DNA from: Isoetes taiwanensis
Lineage: Eukaryota; Streptophyta; Lycopodiopsida; Isoetales; Isoetaceae
Assembly (NCBI GenBank): GCA_021234155.1
Contig: JAJEKV010000786.1
Span: 27,281-91,280 of the forward strand
Direction: 5' to 3'
DNA length: 64,000 nt
Shown one piece after another: positions 1-9,436 of the stretch; positions within the stretch are counted from its first letter, which is position 1, and each line of letters begins with the position of its first letter. The notes under the pieces are model-generated. The model had not been told where the DNA came from. It was given only the letters and a program-made list of their open reading frames with translations, and searched no databases. A program made the translations under genes and the position numbers.

Positions 1-688
1 AGTGCATTAAAGAGGGCTAGCTAGGAGCATCAAACTACTAGGCTTTTAAGGCCTCTACCCCCCTTCCCAATACAATGATTCCACAGAGATCATCATCACA
101 TACATATCATAGAAGAACTAAAGAATAAAATTTAATCTAAATCACAGAGTTAGGTTCTTTAGTTATGGCTTGATATCTAGAGGTCTAGATGGCTGCTATG
201 GGCAGTTCAATAGGCTAAACCTACTTATTCTATGTCTGGGAGGCAGATTAGACTATTGAATTGGCAAAATACCTGATCCCTGGCTTGCTCCTCCTGCTCT
301 AAACGCATCCATGCTGCAGAACTGCTTGAAGATGAGACTAGAAAGGGAAGCTGATGAGCTAGGCTGCTCAGACAGACTTCGGAAGGCGAGATTGGCTCTT
401 AAGCAAAACGGAGCTCTAGAAGGTTGTGGACGAAAATGGAAAGTTAGTGTTTCATATGCCTTATATAGACTATAAGTTAGGGCTAGGGTTTCTATCAACC
501 CTTGAGCATGTGGGATAAACGGGTGTGGCCCACTTGCCTATATTAATTAAGTGGGCTAAAGTGTACACATAGCCCCTTAGGGTGCTACTTGCTTAGCTAC
601 ACGTCGGCGTACACGTCGATCGGGGTGGCGTGTACGCGTGACGAGGCAGTACAGTATACGTTTTGGGACCGTATACTGTGCTGGAACA
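1..688 (-). mobile_element. Chromovirus LTR, partial (copy 0)
   Basis: This stretch is homologous to the last ~690 bp of the LTR-like blocks at 30868-32503 and 57431-59029. Shared landmarks include the 'cccttcccaatacaa' block and 'ctatgggcag', and it ends in 'ggaaca' where the others end in 'gccaca'. Its right edge lacks the purine-tract complement that follows the other two. On the minus strand this is therefore the outer start of a 5' LTR or a solo LTR, with any element body lying left of the window. It abuts a LINE ORF1 relic. Homology is clear; the boundary is inferred by comparison. Confidence 0.7.
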
Positions 689-763
689 TCTCAGGATCTG
701 ATCTTAAGGTCCCATTACAGTTCCATGCTGCCATAGCCAAGGATTTGATGGTCTCATAGACCC

Positions 764-1500
764 TTAGTTCCTATTTGTGGATCTTGTCACGGATGATGAC
801 TCGGCCATCACTATAGATAGCCCATTTGGTTGGATCTTTTCGAGCCTCTGCAACCTCTTGCAGACATCTCTTTTTGTGCTCAACCTGCATTGGAGTAAGA
901 TCTTCATCCATGAAGACTTTGGGAACTGTTGCAAGTTTTCTCCTATTCTTGAGAGCATTCAATCTATCTTCCAAGGTCTTAAACTTAATAATTAAAGGTT
1001 GTCCTCTTGGATTGCCTTTGTTTACACTCCATGCAGCTTCAATTTTATGATCAGAGATGCCTAAAGTATTGTTCACAAACTCAATTGCAGTATCGAGGGG
1101 ATCAGTGGGCATGTCAAGCCCAAGAACTCTGAGATTGCGTGCTTTCAAAGATCTTTTCCTTTCCTCCTCTAATGTGGCATCGATTGTCTCCTTTACTAGT
1201 TTTTTTACTATATCAATCCATCTAGAGTTTCTTCTCAATGGGAGTGGAGCTCCAACTCAATCTGTTTTAATCCTTCAATTGAAGGCAACTTCCTTATTAC
1301 TGCAATTTTAGATTCAATGTTTTCCAATTCATCTAGGTTGGCCTAGTTAGATTCTTGTTTCCATGACTTCTCCAGGGCCTCAATCCGTGGAATCTTGCTT
1401 GCTACTGTCTGCTGGACCATATCAAAGTTACGTGCCTTCTTGGAGAGATCAATAATTTGGATCTCAAAAAATTCCATCCGTTTTTGCAATTTGCCAAATC
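764..1500 (-). pseudogene. LINE ORF1 relic (coiled coil + RRM + C-terminal domain)
   Basis: The minus-strand open frame 1238-771 (155 codons) reads like an L1-type ORF1 RNA-binding protein. RNLRVLG opens an RRM-like fold, PLIIKFKTLEDRLNAL is a second RRM strand and helix, and KVFMDEDLTPMQVEHKK followed by IYSDGRVIIRD matches the layout of the L1 ORF1p C-terminal domain. Upstream, 1500-1240 encodes a heptad-rich helix in another frame with two internal stops, as expected for the coiled coil of this protein. ORF1p coats LINE RNA and acts as a nucleic-acid chaperone. The copy is frameshifted and no ORF2 lies next to it. The class call is from pattern recognition, not alignment. Confidence 0.55.
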
Positions 1501-1504
1501 AAAC

Positions 1505-2257
1505 TATGACATATTTAACAAATTTTGGATTTATTCAAACCTAATAAATATATTTTAAGAATCCCTTAATAAGATTATATATATTTTAACTCTTATTGAT
1601 TTTAATAATTTGTCTTAATTATCTTTTAATAAGAAATTTGATAGTTACTAAAGTATTTAATTGCTTTCACTTTTTACAATTAAATTTTCATGTAAGAAAG
1701 GTTCTGAATAATTAATTGTTATTTTTCAAAATACTTAAAAGAAAATTTTAAAATGAAATTAATTAAATGGTTACACTTATGCTTTAATAACATTTTTTTT
1801 TTAAAGTTTATTATTGATTAATTTTCAATATATTTTCAATTATTCATAGTTATAATTAAAGCATTAACTTTATAATTTAATAAATTTCAAACTAAAACTT
1901 TTCTTAAAGTATTTTTAAAAGTGTCAAAGCTTGTAAATTATGAAATTCTTATAATAATTTTAAGTCATCGCTTATCAAACCATCATATTATTCTAAATAG
2001 ATTCAAGTGAAAATTTGTTTGAAAAGCAAATTTTATGCTTTGATAACTGTTAAGGTTTTAATTTAAGGATAAATTTATATAATTAAAAATTATAAGTAAT
2101 ATAATAATCAAGAAGAATTAAACAATACATATATTCTTATAATGGCATCCTTAAAGTGCTATCTTTTAAATCTGAATAAGTTCAAGTTTTACTAAATATG
2201 TCATATCTGCATTTTATTCATGTTTGATGTGTCATATGTGTCAGATGGTGGTAGTGT
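1505..2257. repeat. AT-rich repeat, copy I
   Basis: Very AT-rich non-coding sequence that recurs at 2884-4540 and 6076-6718. The left edge is the point where homology with copy II starts (tatgacatatttaaca). The right edge is the end of the shared 'cagatggtggtagtgt'. At 2177-2179 it preserves the empty TAA site that holds a MITE in copy II. No ORF is supportable. In copies II and III the block lies directly upstream of a small gene and may be its promoter region. Confidence 0.75.
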
Positions 2258-2666
2258 GCCATTCCTAGAACCAACCAAAAGCATAATTAATTAATGTTAA
2301 TGTAATATATATAAGCGCAACTCATAAAACTAAAACTGGAAGACTAACCTCAAAATCTTTCACTTGACGTTTCCTTTCCATAAAGGATTTTTTTTATCGG
2401 AAGCCCTAATGAAAAATTTACATCTTGAAAATGTAAAAAACTATATCCTATGACCGCCGCTATGACAACAAAAAATGGTTAGCTACACAAACATTACAAT
2501 CATGGGATCAAATAAGGTTTGTAAACGACATATCATTTGGTTGACTAGAACCATGAGACTAGAATTCTCCGGAGTTAATTTTCTCCACCTATATTCCCTC
2601 TTGCCTATTAAAAAAAAACAAAAAAAAAACTTTAAAGAAATTAATGCTGCATACTAGCAATATTAA
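2258..2666. other. AT-rich spacer, no gene seen
   Basis: Unique AT-rich sequence between AT-rich repeat copies I and II. A 60-codon plus-strand frame starting at 2475 ends in lysine/asparagine codons derived from A-runs and has no recognisable features. I see no gene here. Confidence 0.5.
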
Positions 2667-2861
2667 TTAATAATAAACACTCATCTTCGAATACTTATCC
2701 ATATCCTCAACCGAGATCCATCTCAATTTCTTTGGATCCAAAATTGTTAACAAGGAGATGCATTCTTCCTTGATACTTCTTATTTCCTTGAAAGATGAAG
2801 CCAATGAAGCCAAAGCTACTAAGCTATTCATTGGTTCAGTTTTCGCTTCAGTTGTCGCCAT
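2667..2861 (-). CDS. Hypothetical small ORF (64 aa)
   Basis: A minus-strand ORF of balanced composition inside otherwise AT-rich DNA. It starts MATTEAKTEPMNSLVALAS, continues as a plausible amphipathic helix, and ends in a Lys/Asp-rich tail. The ATG lies 23 bp from the start of AT-rich repeat copy II, so that repeat would serve as its upstream region in the opposite direction to the small gene at 4589. I recognise no domain. It could be a first exon, a gene fragment or a chance ORF; amino-acid usage is more protein-like than the neighbouring frames. Confidence 0.25.
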   Translation of the reverse strand: MATTEAKTEPMNSLVALASLASSFKEIRSIKEECISLLTILDPKKLRWISVEDMDKYSKMSVYY

Positions 2862-3657
2862 GAGTTCGCTATGAAAATCGAAGTTATGACATATTTAACA
2901 AAATTTAGACTCATTCAAATCTAATAAATATATTTCAAGAATTCCATGATAAGATTATATATATTTTAACTCTTATTGATTTTAATAATTTGTTTTAATT
3001 ATCTTTTAATAAAAAATTTGATGGTTATTAAAGTACTTAATTGCTTTCTAAGCTAATTTTCACTTTAATCTATTTAAAATTAAATTTTCATGTAAGAAAG
3101 GCTCTATATAATTAAATGTTATTTTTCAAAATACTTAAAGAAAATTTTAGACTGAAATTAATTAAATAGTTAACTTATGCTTTAATAAAAAAAATTGAAA
3201 AGTTTATTATTGATTAATTTTTAATATGTTTTCAATTACTCATAGTTATAATTAAAACATTAACTTCATAATTTAATAAATTTCAAACTAAAACTTTTTT
3301 TAAAGTTTTTTTAAAAGTGTCAAAGCTTGTAAATTGTGAAATTCTTATAATAATTTTATGTCATCGCTTATCAAACCATCATATTTTATTTAGAAATTAT
3401 CATGATTGTTAACATTAAATTTGTTAAATCACTGAAAATTGAAATTTTATGTTCTTGAAATGTCTAATTCTAAATAGATTCAAGTGAAAATTAGTTTGAA
3501 AAGTAATTTTATGCTTTGATAACTGTTAAGGTTTTAATTTAAGGATAAATTTATATAATTATAAATTATAAATAATATAATAATCAAGAAGAAGTAAACA
3601 ATACATATATATTCTTATAATGACATCCTTCAAGTGCTATCTTTTAAATCTGAATAA

Positions 3658-4456
3658 GGGTAGTTTCCCACTCGCAATTAGGTTAGGTTAACTTAACCAG
3701 TTGGTTATCTCTTAACTTAACGGAAAGTAGGTTGTGATTTCCCATTAAAGTCATTAAGTTAAGACTAACTTAAAGGATTGTGAAGATATGCATTCACACT
3801 ATACCATTTATGGACCACTTAGGTTAAGCTCATGAAATCAACTTAACCTAACCTTTATAATAAGCTTGTGCTTCACACTAGTAGTTAAGAAGTTTTGTTA
3901 GGTTAGAGATAAATGTGTTCGTTTCTCACTTCAGTTAAAAGATACGGTTAAGTTAAATGGAGGATATGACTTTTTTTGTCGAGTTACTATTTTTGTGAAT
4001 TGTTTGACTACCTAGTAAAATCTGGTAAAGTGGTTGACTCTCTAGTCAATAAGTTGACTTTTGGTTAACTTAACCTCCCATTTCAATTTTTTTTATTCAA
4101 TCTATCAAACTAATAAGACACTTGGTCAACTAGCTGGCATCCTTGTCAAAATTACGATTTAAGAGTCTAACCTAACTGGAACCATTTCTCACTCGTAGTT
4201 AAGTTAGCTTAATGCTTAACCAAAAAGTTAGAAGTTAAGTGGACCTACTTTTGCACTAGTTGGTTAAATATTTTAAAATTTGGTTAAAAAAATAACTTAA
4301 CTTTTTCTAGTGAGAAGGGATGCTCCGTTAAGTTAATGAACAGTTAAAAATTAACTGGAATTAACTTAGCTGGTATTAATTTAAGGGTCAGTGGGAAAGC
4401 AAGTTCTAGTTATTTGCCCTATTTAACTTAACTTAATGGCAAGTGGGAAATGACCC
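3658..4456. mobile_element. Tourist/PIF-type MITE, 799 bp, TAA target duplication
   Basis: Terminal inverted repeats begin GGGTAGTTTCCCACT on the left and, read inward from the right end, GGGTCATTTCCCACT. Similarity continues for about 35 bp with a few mismatches. The element is flanked by direct TAA repeats (3655-3657 and 4457-4459). The homologous AT-rich copies at 2177-2179 and 6637-6639 carry one TAA and no insert, so they are empty sites. GGG-initial inverted repeats with TAA/TTA duplications are the hallmark of PIF/Harbinger-mobilised Tourist MITEs. The interior is full of GTTAACTTAAC-like subrepeats and encodes nothing. Confidence 0.88.
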
Positions 4457-4653
4457 TAAGTTCAAGTTTTGTTGAATATGTCATATGTGCATTTTATTCA
4501 TGTTTGATGTGTCATATGTGTCAGATGGTGGTAGTGTCCTTGTCGTAGTGTCCGCATACTTATTCACTCAAAACTAAAAGCCAAAGTCATGGTACCCCAA
4601 ATCCCAATTGCTAAGTTAGCACGGGCATTTGGGAAGGATGTTTTAACCAAGTA

Positions 4654-5777
4654 TTAGATAATTTCCGGCGGAATCCCTCCCCGCCGGAAATTAACAAACG
4701 TAATCACTTGCGGGGATCACCACTTGCCGGGATTACGTTTCTGTAAAAATTTCCGGCGATGACGTGGCAGTTTACTTAAAACCAATTTTCTGACGTGGAA
4801 AAATTCCTTTTCTCTCCGGCGAAGTTCTCTCTCTACAAGCTTCAACGATGGCGATCTCCGGCGCCATCGCTCATTTTGACCTGGAGTAATGTCCAGCGGA
4901 GGCGCTGCATGGTAGTGCATATATTTATCGAGTTTTTTTTAAGTTTTCTTATGTTGTCATGCCGTAATCATATTTTTGTTTCTATGCAGGTATTTTAGTG
5001 CTTTGGAGACTAGTTTGGGAGTGATTTTTGAAGCATTGTTCATCTGGAGTGGTCTGGAGTCACCTGGAAGCTTCATCTGTTAATCTTGAACTGAACTTTT
5101 TTGTCGCATATCGCCTCGGTCTTCTTTGCTCGGCCATCATCGCTCATTTTGATCTGGAGTAGTGTCTAGCGGAGGCGCTCCATGGTAATGCATATATTTA
5201 TCGAGTTTTTTTTTTTTTTTCTTATGTTCTCATCCCGTAATTATCTTTTTTTTTCTATGCAGGTATTTTAGGGCTTTGGAGACTACTTTGGGAGTGATTT
5301 TTTGAAGCATTCTTCGTCTGGAGTGGTCTGGAGTCGCCTGGAGGCTTCGTCTGTTAATCTTGAACTGTTTTGATGCATGCATCTGCCTACAGTCTTCTTT
5401 GCAAGATATTTTGCTGCATGCATTTGCTACAGTCTTCTTTTGCTGGATTTCTCGTCTACAGTCTTCTTTGCTGCTGGATTTATCTCTTGGAGTCTGGAAT
5501 TGTGAATTCTGGAAGTTTTGAATTGTGGAATCTGGAATTGTTGAGTTCTGGAATTGTGGAATTCTAGAAGTTTATAAAATTTTGAGTTGAATTCTGAGTT
5601 GAATTGTATCTGAGTTTATAAAATTCTGGGTTGAATTGTATCTTAGTTAAAATGTAATTTGAGTTGAAAATCTGCGAAAAAAAAATAATCTGGCCAAGCA
5701 AATCTTGGTGGAGGTGAAATTCCACCTTAAAAAAGATACAGAAAAATACAGTAATCCCAGGCAAGTGGTGATTACGA
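4654..5777 (-). mobile_element. Helitron-like non-autonomous insertion (~1.12 kb)
   Basis: The insert lies within the small gene; copy III provides the empty site near 6832. Read on the minus strand it starts TC (5777) and ends CTAA (4657-4654), directly preceded by a perfect 13 bp stem (4659-4671 / 4681-4693) with a 9 nt loop. The host bases flanking it are A and T, with no target duplication. These are the canonical Helitron rules: 5' TC, 3' hairpin plus CTRR, insertion between A and T. Against this, a ~40 bp segment starting CGTAATCAC occurs inverted near both ends (4699-4745 and 5776-5735), as in a TIR element. No Rep/helicase ORF is present. Confidence 0.45.
4861..5370. repeat. Internal tandem duplication (~240 bp unit)
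   Basis: Within the Helitron-like insert, 4861-5092 and 5147-5370 are diverged direct copies. Both contain 'ggaggcgct', 'gcatatatttatcgag', 'ctatgcaggtatttta' and 'ggagtggtctggagtc'. No ORF spans them. Beyond the duplication, 5371-5640 holds further imperfect 'ctggaatt/gttgaatt' short repeats. Confidence 0.75.
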
Positions 5778-6075
5778 TTGTAGAAGGGATCAAAGAGAAT
5801 GCAGTGATCATTAGCATTGCTACACTTGGGATAGTAGGAGTGCGTTCTATAGAATTTATTGGAGGGATCCGTCGTTCGTGACTTGGCCCAAGACCATGGA
5901 CGAACGGTCTGAGAAAGAAACTAATGGCCATGTTACTTGATGCCGCAAACCATCTCATGGTAATAACTTTTACTCATTTTATGATAATTTTGTTACATTA
6001 ACATATTATACTAATTCACATCTATTTTTAGATTGGTTGCCATTTATTTGAACGAGACGTACTACTAAAGCTGAA

Positions 6076-7086
6076 TCTGCCCTAAATAATTGAATGTTAT
6101 TTTTCAAAATACTTAAAAGAAAATTTTAAAATGAAACTAATTAAATGGTTACACTTATGCTTTATTAACATTTTTTTTTTGAAAAGTTTATTATTGATTA
6201 ATTTTCAATGTATTTTCAATTATTCATAGTTATAATTAAAACATTAACTTTATAATTTAATAAATTTCAAACTAAAACTTTTCTTAAAGTGGTTTTAAAA
6301 GTGCAAAAGCTTGCAAATTGTGAAATTCTTATAATAATTTTAAGTCATCACTTATCAAACCATCATATTTCATTTAGAAATTATCATGATTGTTAACACT
6401 AAATTTGTTAAATCACTGAAAATTGAAATATTATGTTCTTGAAATGTCTAATTCTAAATAGATTCAAGTGAAAATTAGTTTGAAAAGCAATTTTATGCTT
6501 TGATAACTGTTAAGGTTTTAATTTAAGGATAAATTTATATAATTAAAAATGATAAATAATATAATAATCAAGAAGAACTAAACAATACATATATTCTTAT
6601 AATGGCATCCTTAAAGTGCTGTCTTTTAAATCTGAATAAGGTCAAGTTTTGTTGAATATGTCATATCTGCATTTTATTCATGTTTGATGTGTCATATGTA
6701 TCAGATGGTGGTAGTGTCCTTGTCATAGTGTCCGCGTACTTATTCACTAAAAACTAAAAGCCAAAGTCATGGTATCCCAAATCCCAATTGCTAAGTTAGC
6801 ATGGGCGTTTGGGAAGGATGTTTTAACTAAGATTGTAGAAGGGATCAAAGAGAATGCAGTGATCACTAGCATTGCTAGACTTGGGTTAGTTGGAGGTATG
6901 TTCTATAGAATTTATTGGAGGGATCCATTGTTTGTGACTTGGCTCGAGACCATGGACGAATGGTCTGAGCGACAAAAGCTAATGGCCATGTTAATTGATA
7001 CCGCAAACTATCTCATGATAATAACTTTACTCATTTTATGATAATTTTGTTACATTAATATGTTATACTAATTCACATCTATTTTT
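6076..7086. repeat. AT-rich repeat, copy III
   Basis: Third copy of the AT-rich block (6076-6718) followed by the unbroken version of the small gene. It starts part-way into the block, at the segment matching 1701 onwards of copy I, and ends at 'cacatctattttta', where copy II continues into its second exon. It retains the empty MITE site at 6637-6639. Confidence 0.75.
6769..7041 (+). CDS. Hypothetical protein, 90 aa, exon 1 of a small duplicated gene
   Basis: An unbroken ORF beginning MVSQIPIAKLAWAFGKDVLT, followed by IVEGIKENAVITSIARLGLV, a Trp/Tyr-rich stretch (FYRIYWRDPLFVTWLETM) and MLIDTANYLMIITLLIL. The start is fixed by conservation of the ATG and the preceding ~35 bp with copy II. 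Copy II has a GT donor after the HLM codons; here that position reads ATGATAATAAC, so the donor is lost and translation runs on 7 more codons to a stop. The second exon is absent. No family is recognised. The two copies differ mainly by substitutions that keep similar residues over the first 45 codons. Confidence 0.45.
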   Translation: MVSQIPIAKLAWAFGKDVLTKIVEGIKENAVITSIARLGLVGGMFYRIYWRDPLFVTWLETMDEWSERQKLMAMLIDTANYLMIITLLIL

Positions 7087-7230
7087 ACACATTCACCCCA
7101 ATTTTTGCTCCACAGTTGTTTTATCTATTATTTTATGCTAAAAACAACACCAAAATGGCTCTAAAAGTCCATGTGGCCAATTTATCTGGATTTGCACAAA
7201 GAGGACAGTGGTTTTTTGGCAAAAAATTCC
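7087..7230. other. Left flank of the copia element; no gene seen
   Basis: T-rich unique sequence. The last bases before the LTR are ATTCC, a candidate left target duplication if the LTR ends at 12603, where ATCCC follows (4 of 5 matching). Confidence 0.4.
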
Positions 7231-7946
7231 TGTTAGATATCTGGTCATGTAAATCTTATATACAGTTGAAGCTAGTCAGGCAGATTAGATCTATATGCAC
7301 TGAGAAAGGATTTGAAGCTTGAGATTTACAATGATGGTGTTAATAGTTGCATCAAATGGTTATAACTATGGTTCAATGGTTCAAATCGTTTAATGGTTCG
7401 AATTTTTAAGTCAATGGTTAGAAGGCCTATTTCAATGACGATGCATGTGGGATATATCAACACCAAAGCTGTTTTTGACGGAGTCGGAGATGTCTGTGGG
7501 ATAAATCAATCAAAAAGGATTCTCAAGTTAGAAGGTTTATCCGGCCGAAACCGACTGAGAATCAATAATAAATACTTGAAACAGAGGCTTAGAAGAGCGG
7601 ACTGCATACGGCATTGATTTAATGCTGGGAAGATAGGTTATTTGCCGACGAAGACCATTGCTACAGTGTTTAATTTGATCTCGAAGCTACAGTGTTTTCC
7701 GGCATTAATGACTAAGATTTCATGGTTAAGCTATTTTAAGGTTATACTTGATAAGAACAAGGGATAAGGGACTATATTGTGGCTCCCTTGTGTGAATGAA
7801 TTTGCTTGACAACTTCATTCTTGATATCAAGCTTATGCCTAAGTATAAAGTCAACTTATATTGTATTTGGCTTGATCTTGATTGATTTGCAGTCTTTAGC
7901 ATGAAAATAGTTTGAGAAAATAAACATCTAGTAGACTAAGATTACA
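7231..7946 (+). repeat. Copia 5' LTR
   Basis: Starts TGTTAGATATCTGG and ends ...AAGATTACA, with a possible 3 bp extension to TCA. It aligns end to end with 11874-12600, with a few small indels (for example 6 bp near 7485 and ~9 bp near 7905) and few substitutions. That implies a fairly recent insertion. ORFs inside it are LTR sequence, not genes. Confidence 0.92.
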
Positions 7947-7950
7947 TCAG

Positions 7951-7963
7951 TGGTATCAGAGCC
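7951..7963 (+). other. Copia primer-binding site (initiator Met tRNA)
   Basis: TGGTATCAGAGCC directly downstream of the 5' LTR is the standard complement to the 3' end of plant initiator-methionine tRNA, used to prime minus-strand DNA in copia elements. Confidence 0.9.
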
Positions 7964-7981
7964 AAGTTGGCTTAAGTCATA

Positions 7982-8962
7982 ATGTCTACTAGATTTGCAG
8001 CCAATTTGTTAAATCAAATTGAAGTATTTAAGGGGGACACTGGATTTTAGTCTATTAAGTCTGTCCTAGAATTTGAACACTTGTGGCATCTTATAGATGG
8101 TGGCCAAGCTGGAGTCACTGGTTCAGCCAGTTCTGGTAGTACAAGTCCAGGAATCAGCTCAAGTAATCCAGGAGGAGGGAGTGGAGCTCCAGAAGGTTCA
8201 GGAGTAGCTTCAGCTCCTACTGTTGCTGTAACAGATGACACCAAAGTTATGGAAGCACAGCAGATAATTCTGAGCAAAGTAGGAACTGCTCTTAAGCTGA
8301 GGTTAAGAGGGTTGAAGCCACATGAAATGTGGCAGTACCTTATAAGTCAGTATGAGGTAAAAAGTTCATCTCAAATAGATTTGTTGGAAAAACAACTAAG
8401 AAAGCTAAAATTATTTGAAAAAGATGATCTAACAGATTTTTTGGAGAAGTCTGATTCAATTGTGGCAGATCTTGAAGGAGCTGGAAATGTTCTAAGTGAG
8501 CAATATCAAATATTGGCACTATCTAGGGCTGTTTCTCACAATTCTCAGCTTGCAACATTAGTGAGAAATATAGCCACTTCAAAGGAACATGCTTTGAGGA
8601 TGATTCGAACTGAATTTGAGCAGTCAAAAGGTATGCAGGAGGATGATCAATCTCCAGAAGTGTTGTTTGCAAGAAAGCAGAAAAGAGGAGGTGGTTCCAG
8701 CTTTGCAAAGGAGAGATTGGGGGCCTGCTATACTTGTAATCAGTATGGATATTTGAAAAGTGAATGTCCAAGTGGAGGTAAGCAATTTAAGTGTTTTAAT
8801 TGTGATGGTAAAGGTCATATATCTGCAAATTGTCCAAGTCCAAAGGGTATTGGAGGAAGAGGCAGAGGTCGAGGAAGAACACAAATGGATTCTAAAAAAG
8901 GAAGAGGACATTTTAAAGAAAGTGCTAGCCTGAATATTATGGAAGAAACAATTGAAGCCTGA
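7982..8962 (+). pseudogene. gag: Copia gag polyprotein with two zinc knuckles
   Basis: The ATG at 7982 (MSTRFAANLLNQIEVFKGD) is followed by an in-frame TAG at 8048-8050, after which the frame runs open to 8962. A Ser/Gly-rich insert (8100-8220) precedes the helical gag core with LLEKQLRKLKLF and LSEQYQILALSRAV, typical of copia UBN2-type capsid. Two zinc knuckles follow: CYTCNQYGYLKSEC, where the His is Tyr, and CFNCDGKGHISANC, a canonical CX2CX4HX4C. A basic RGRGRGR tail follows. A perfect 29 bp tandem duplication (8927-8955 / 8956-8984) shifts the frame and creates the stop. Gag packages the RNA into virus-like particles. Confidence 0.88.
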
Positions 8963-9007
8963 ATATTATGGAAGAAACAATTGAAGAAAACTCTGATGAC
9001 ATTGAGG

Positions 9008-9433
9008 TAGCAGGTCCTATTGTCAGTCTATCCTAGTTCTTGGGACAAGTTGGCAAAGAGGGCTTTTCACGTAGCATCTGCTTGGATCATCTGGTCCATC
9101 TGGAAGAGACGAAATCTCTTCATCTTCAAGGGACAGCTCTTTTCAGATACGCAAGTGCTTAGCGATGCCCGTAGTCGCATTGTGAAGGCGTACAAGTGTT
9201 TTTCCTTAAAGGATGACATCAAAAGTGTCATTTGGGAGCACTATCTTCAGATTCACACCTACTCATAGCAAACACTTGTGCTCATGGTGATCTGTGTTCT
9301 CTGCTTTTCTATGTTATGTACGTGGTGGGTAGTGTTGCTCTAGTGGATATCTTCTCCACTGGGTTTTGAGTCCCCCATGTACTCTTTGTATTCTTTTGAG
9401 TAATAAAGGTCCACGTTCATCCAAAAAAAAAAA
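9008..9433 (+). mobile_element. 5'-truncated L1-type LINE 3' end with poly(A), nested in copia
   Basis: 9013-9268 encodes the C-terminal tail of a plant L1 ORF2, including AWIIWSIWKRRNLFIFKGQ and SVIWEHYLQIH, then a stop, a short 3' UTR with 'gagtaataaag', and an A11 tail at 9423-9433. Its start matches 16050-16185, the tail of the larger LINE copy, so both belong to one family. It interrupts copia between gag and the gag-pre-integrase domain. A target duplication is not evident. Confidence 0.82.
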
Positions 9434-9436
9434 GAT

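Larger units (their letters stand above)
2884..6031. repeat. AT-rich repeat, copy II, with two nested insertions
   Basis: Second copy of the AT-rich block and its downstream small gene. It is expanded by a 799 bp MITE (3658-4456) and a ~1.1 kb Helitron-like insertion (4654-5777). With both inserts removed it aligns with 6076-7086 as a near-tandem duplication. Repeat copy III starts about 45 bp after copy II ends. Comparison with copies I and III fixes both insertion sites to the base or nearly so. Confidence 0.75.
4589..6085 (+). pseudogene. Small two-exon gene of unknown function, split by an insertion (copy II)
   Basis: This is the partner of the ORF at 6769. The ATG at 4589 opens MVPQIPIAKLARAFGKDVLT, is interrupted at 4653 by an inserted element, resumes at 5778 with VEGIKENAV, and then suffers frameshifts. 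Its 3' part shows what copy III has lost: a GT donor at 5960-5961 and an AG acceptor at 6030-6031 ending in 'tctatttttag', giving a 72 nt intron. A second exon at 6032-6085 adds 17 residues and a stop. No domain is recognised. Splicing is inferred from sequence only. Confidence 0.45.

Noticed and set aside
2475-2657. 60-codon ORF in AT-rich spacer
   Set aside because: Ends in A-run codons, no conserved features, and not kept in the homologous neighbouring copies.
7393-7617. Matching ORFs at 7393-7617 and 12036-12254 that look like a duplicated gene
   Set aside because: Both lie inside the two LTRs of the copia element; the duplication is the LTR pair.
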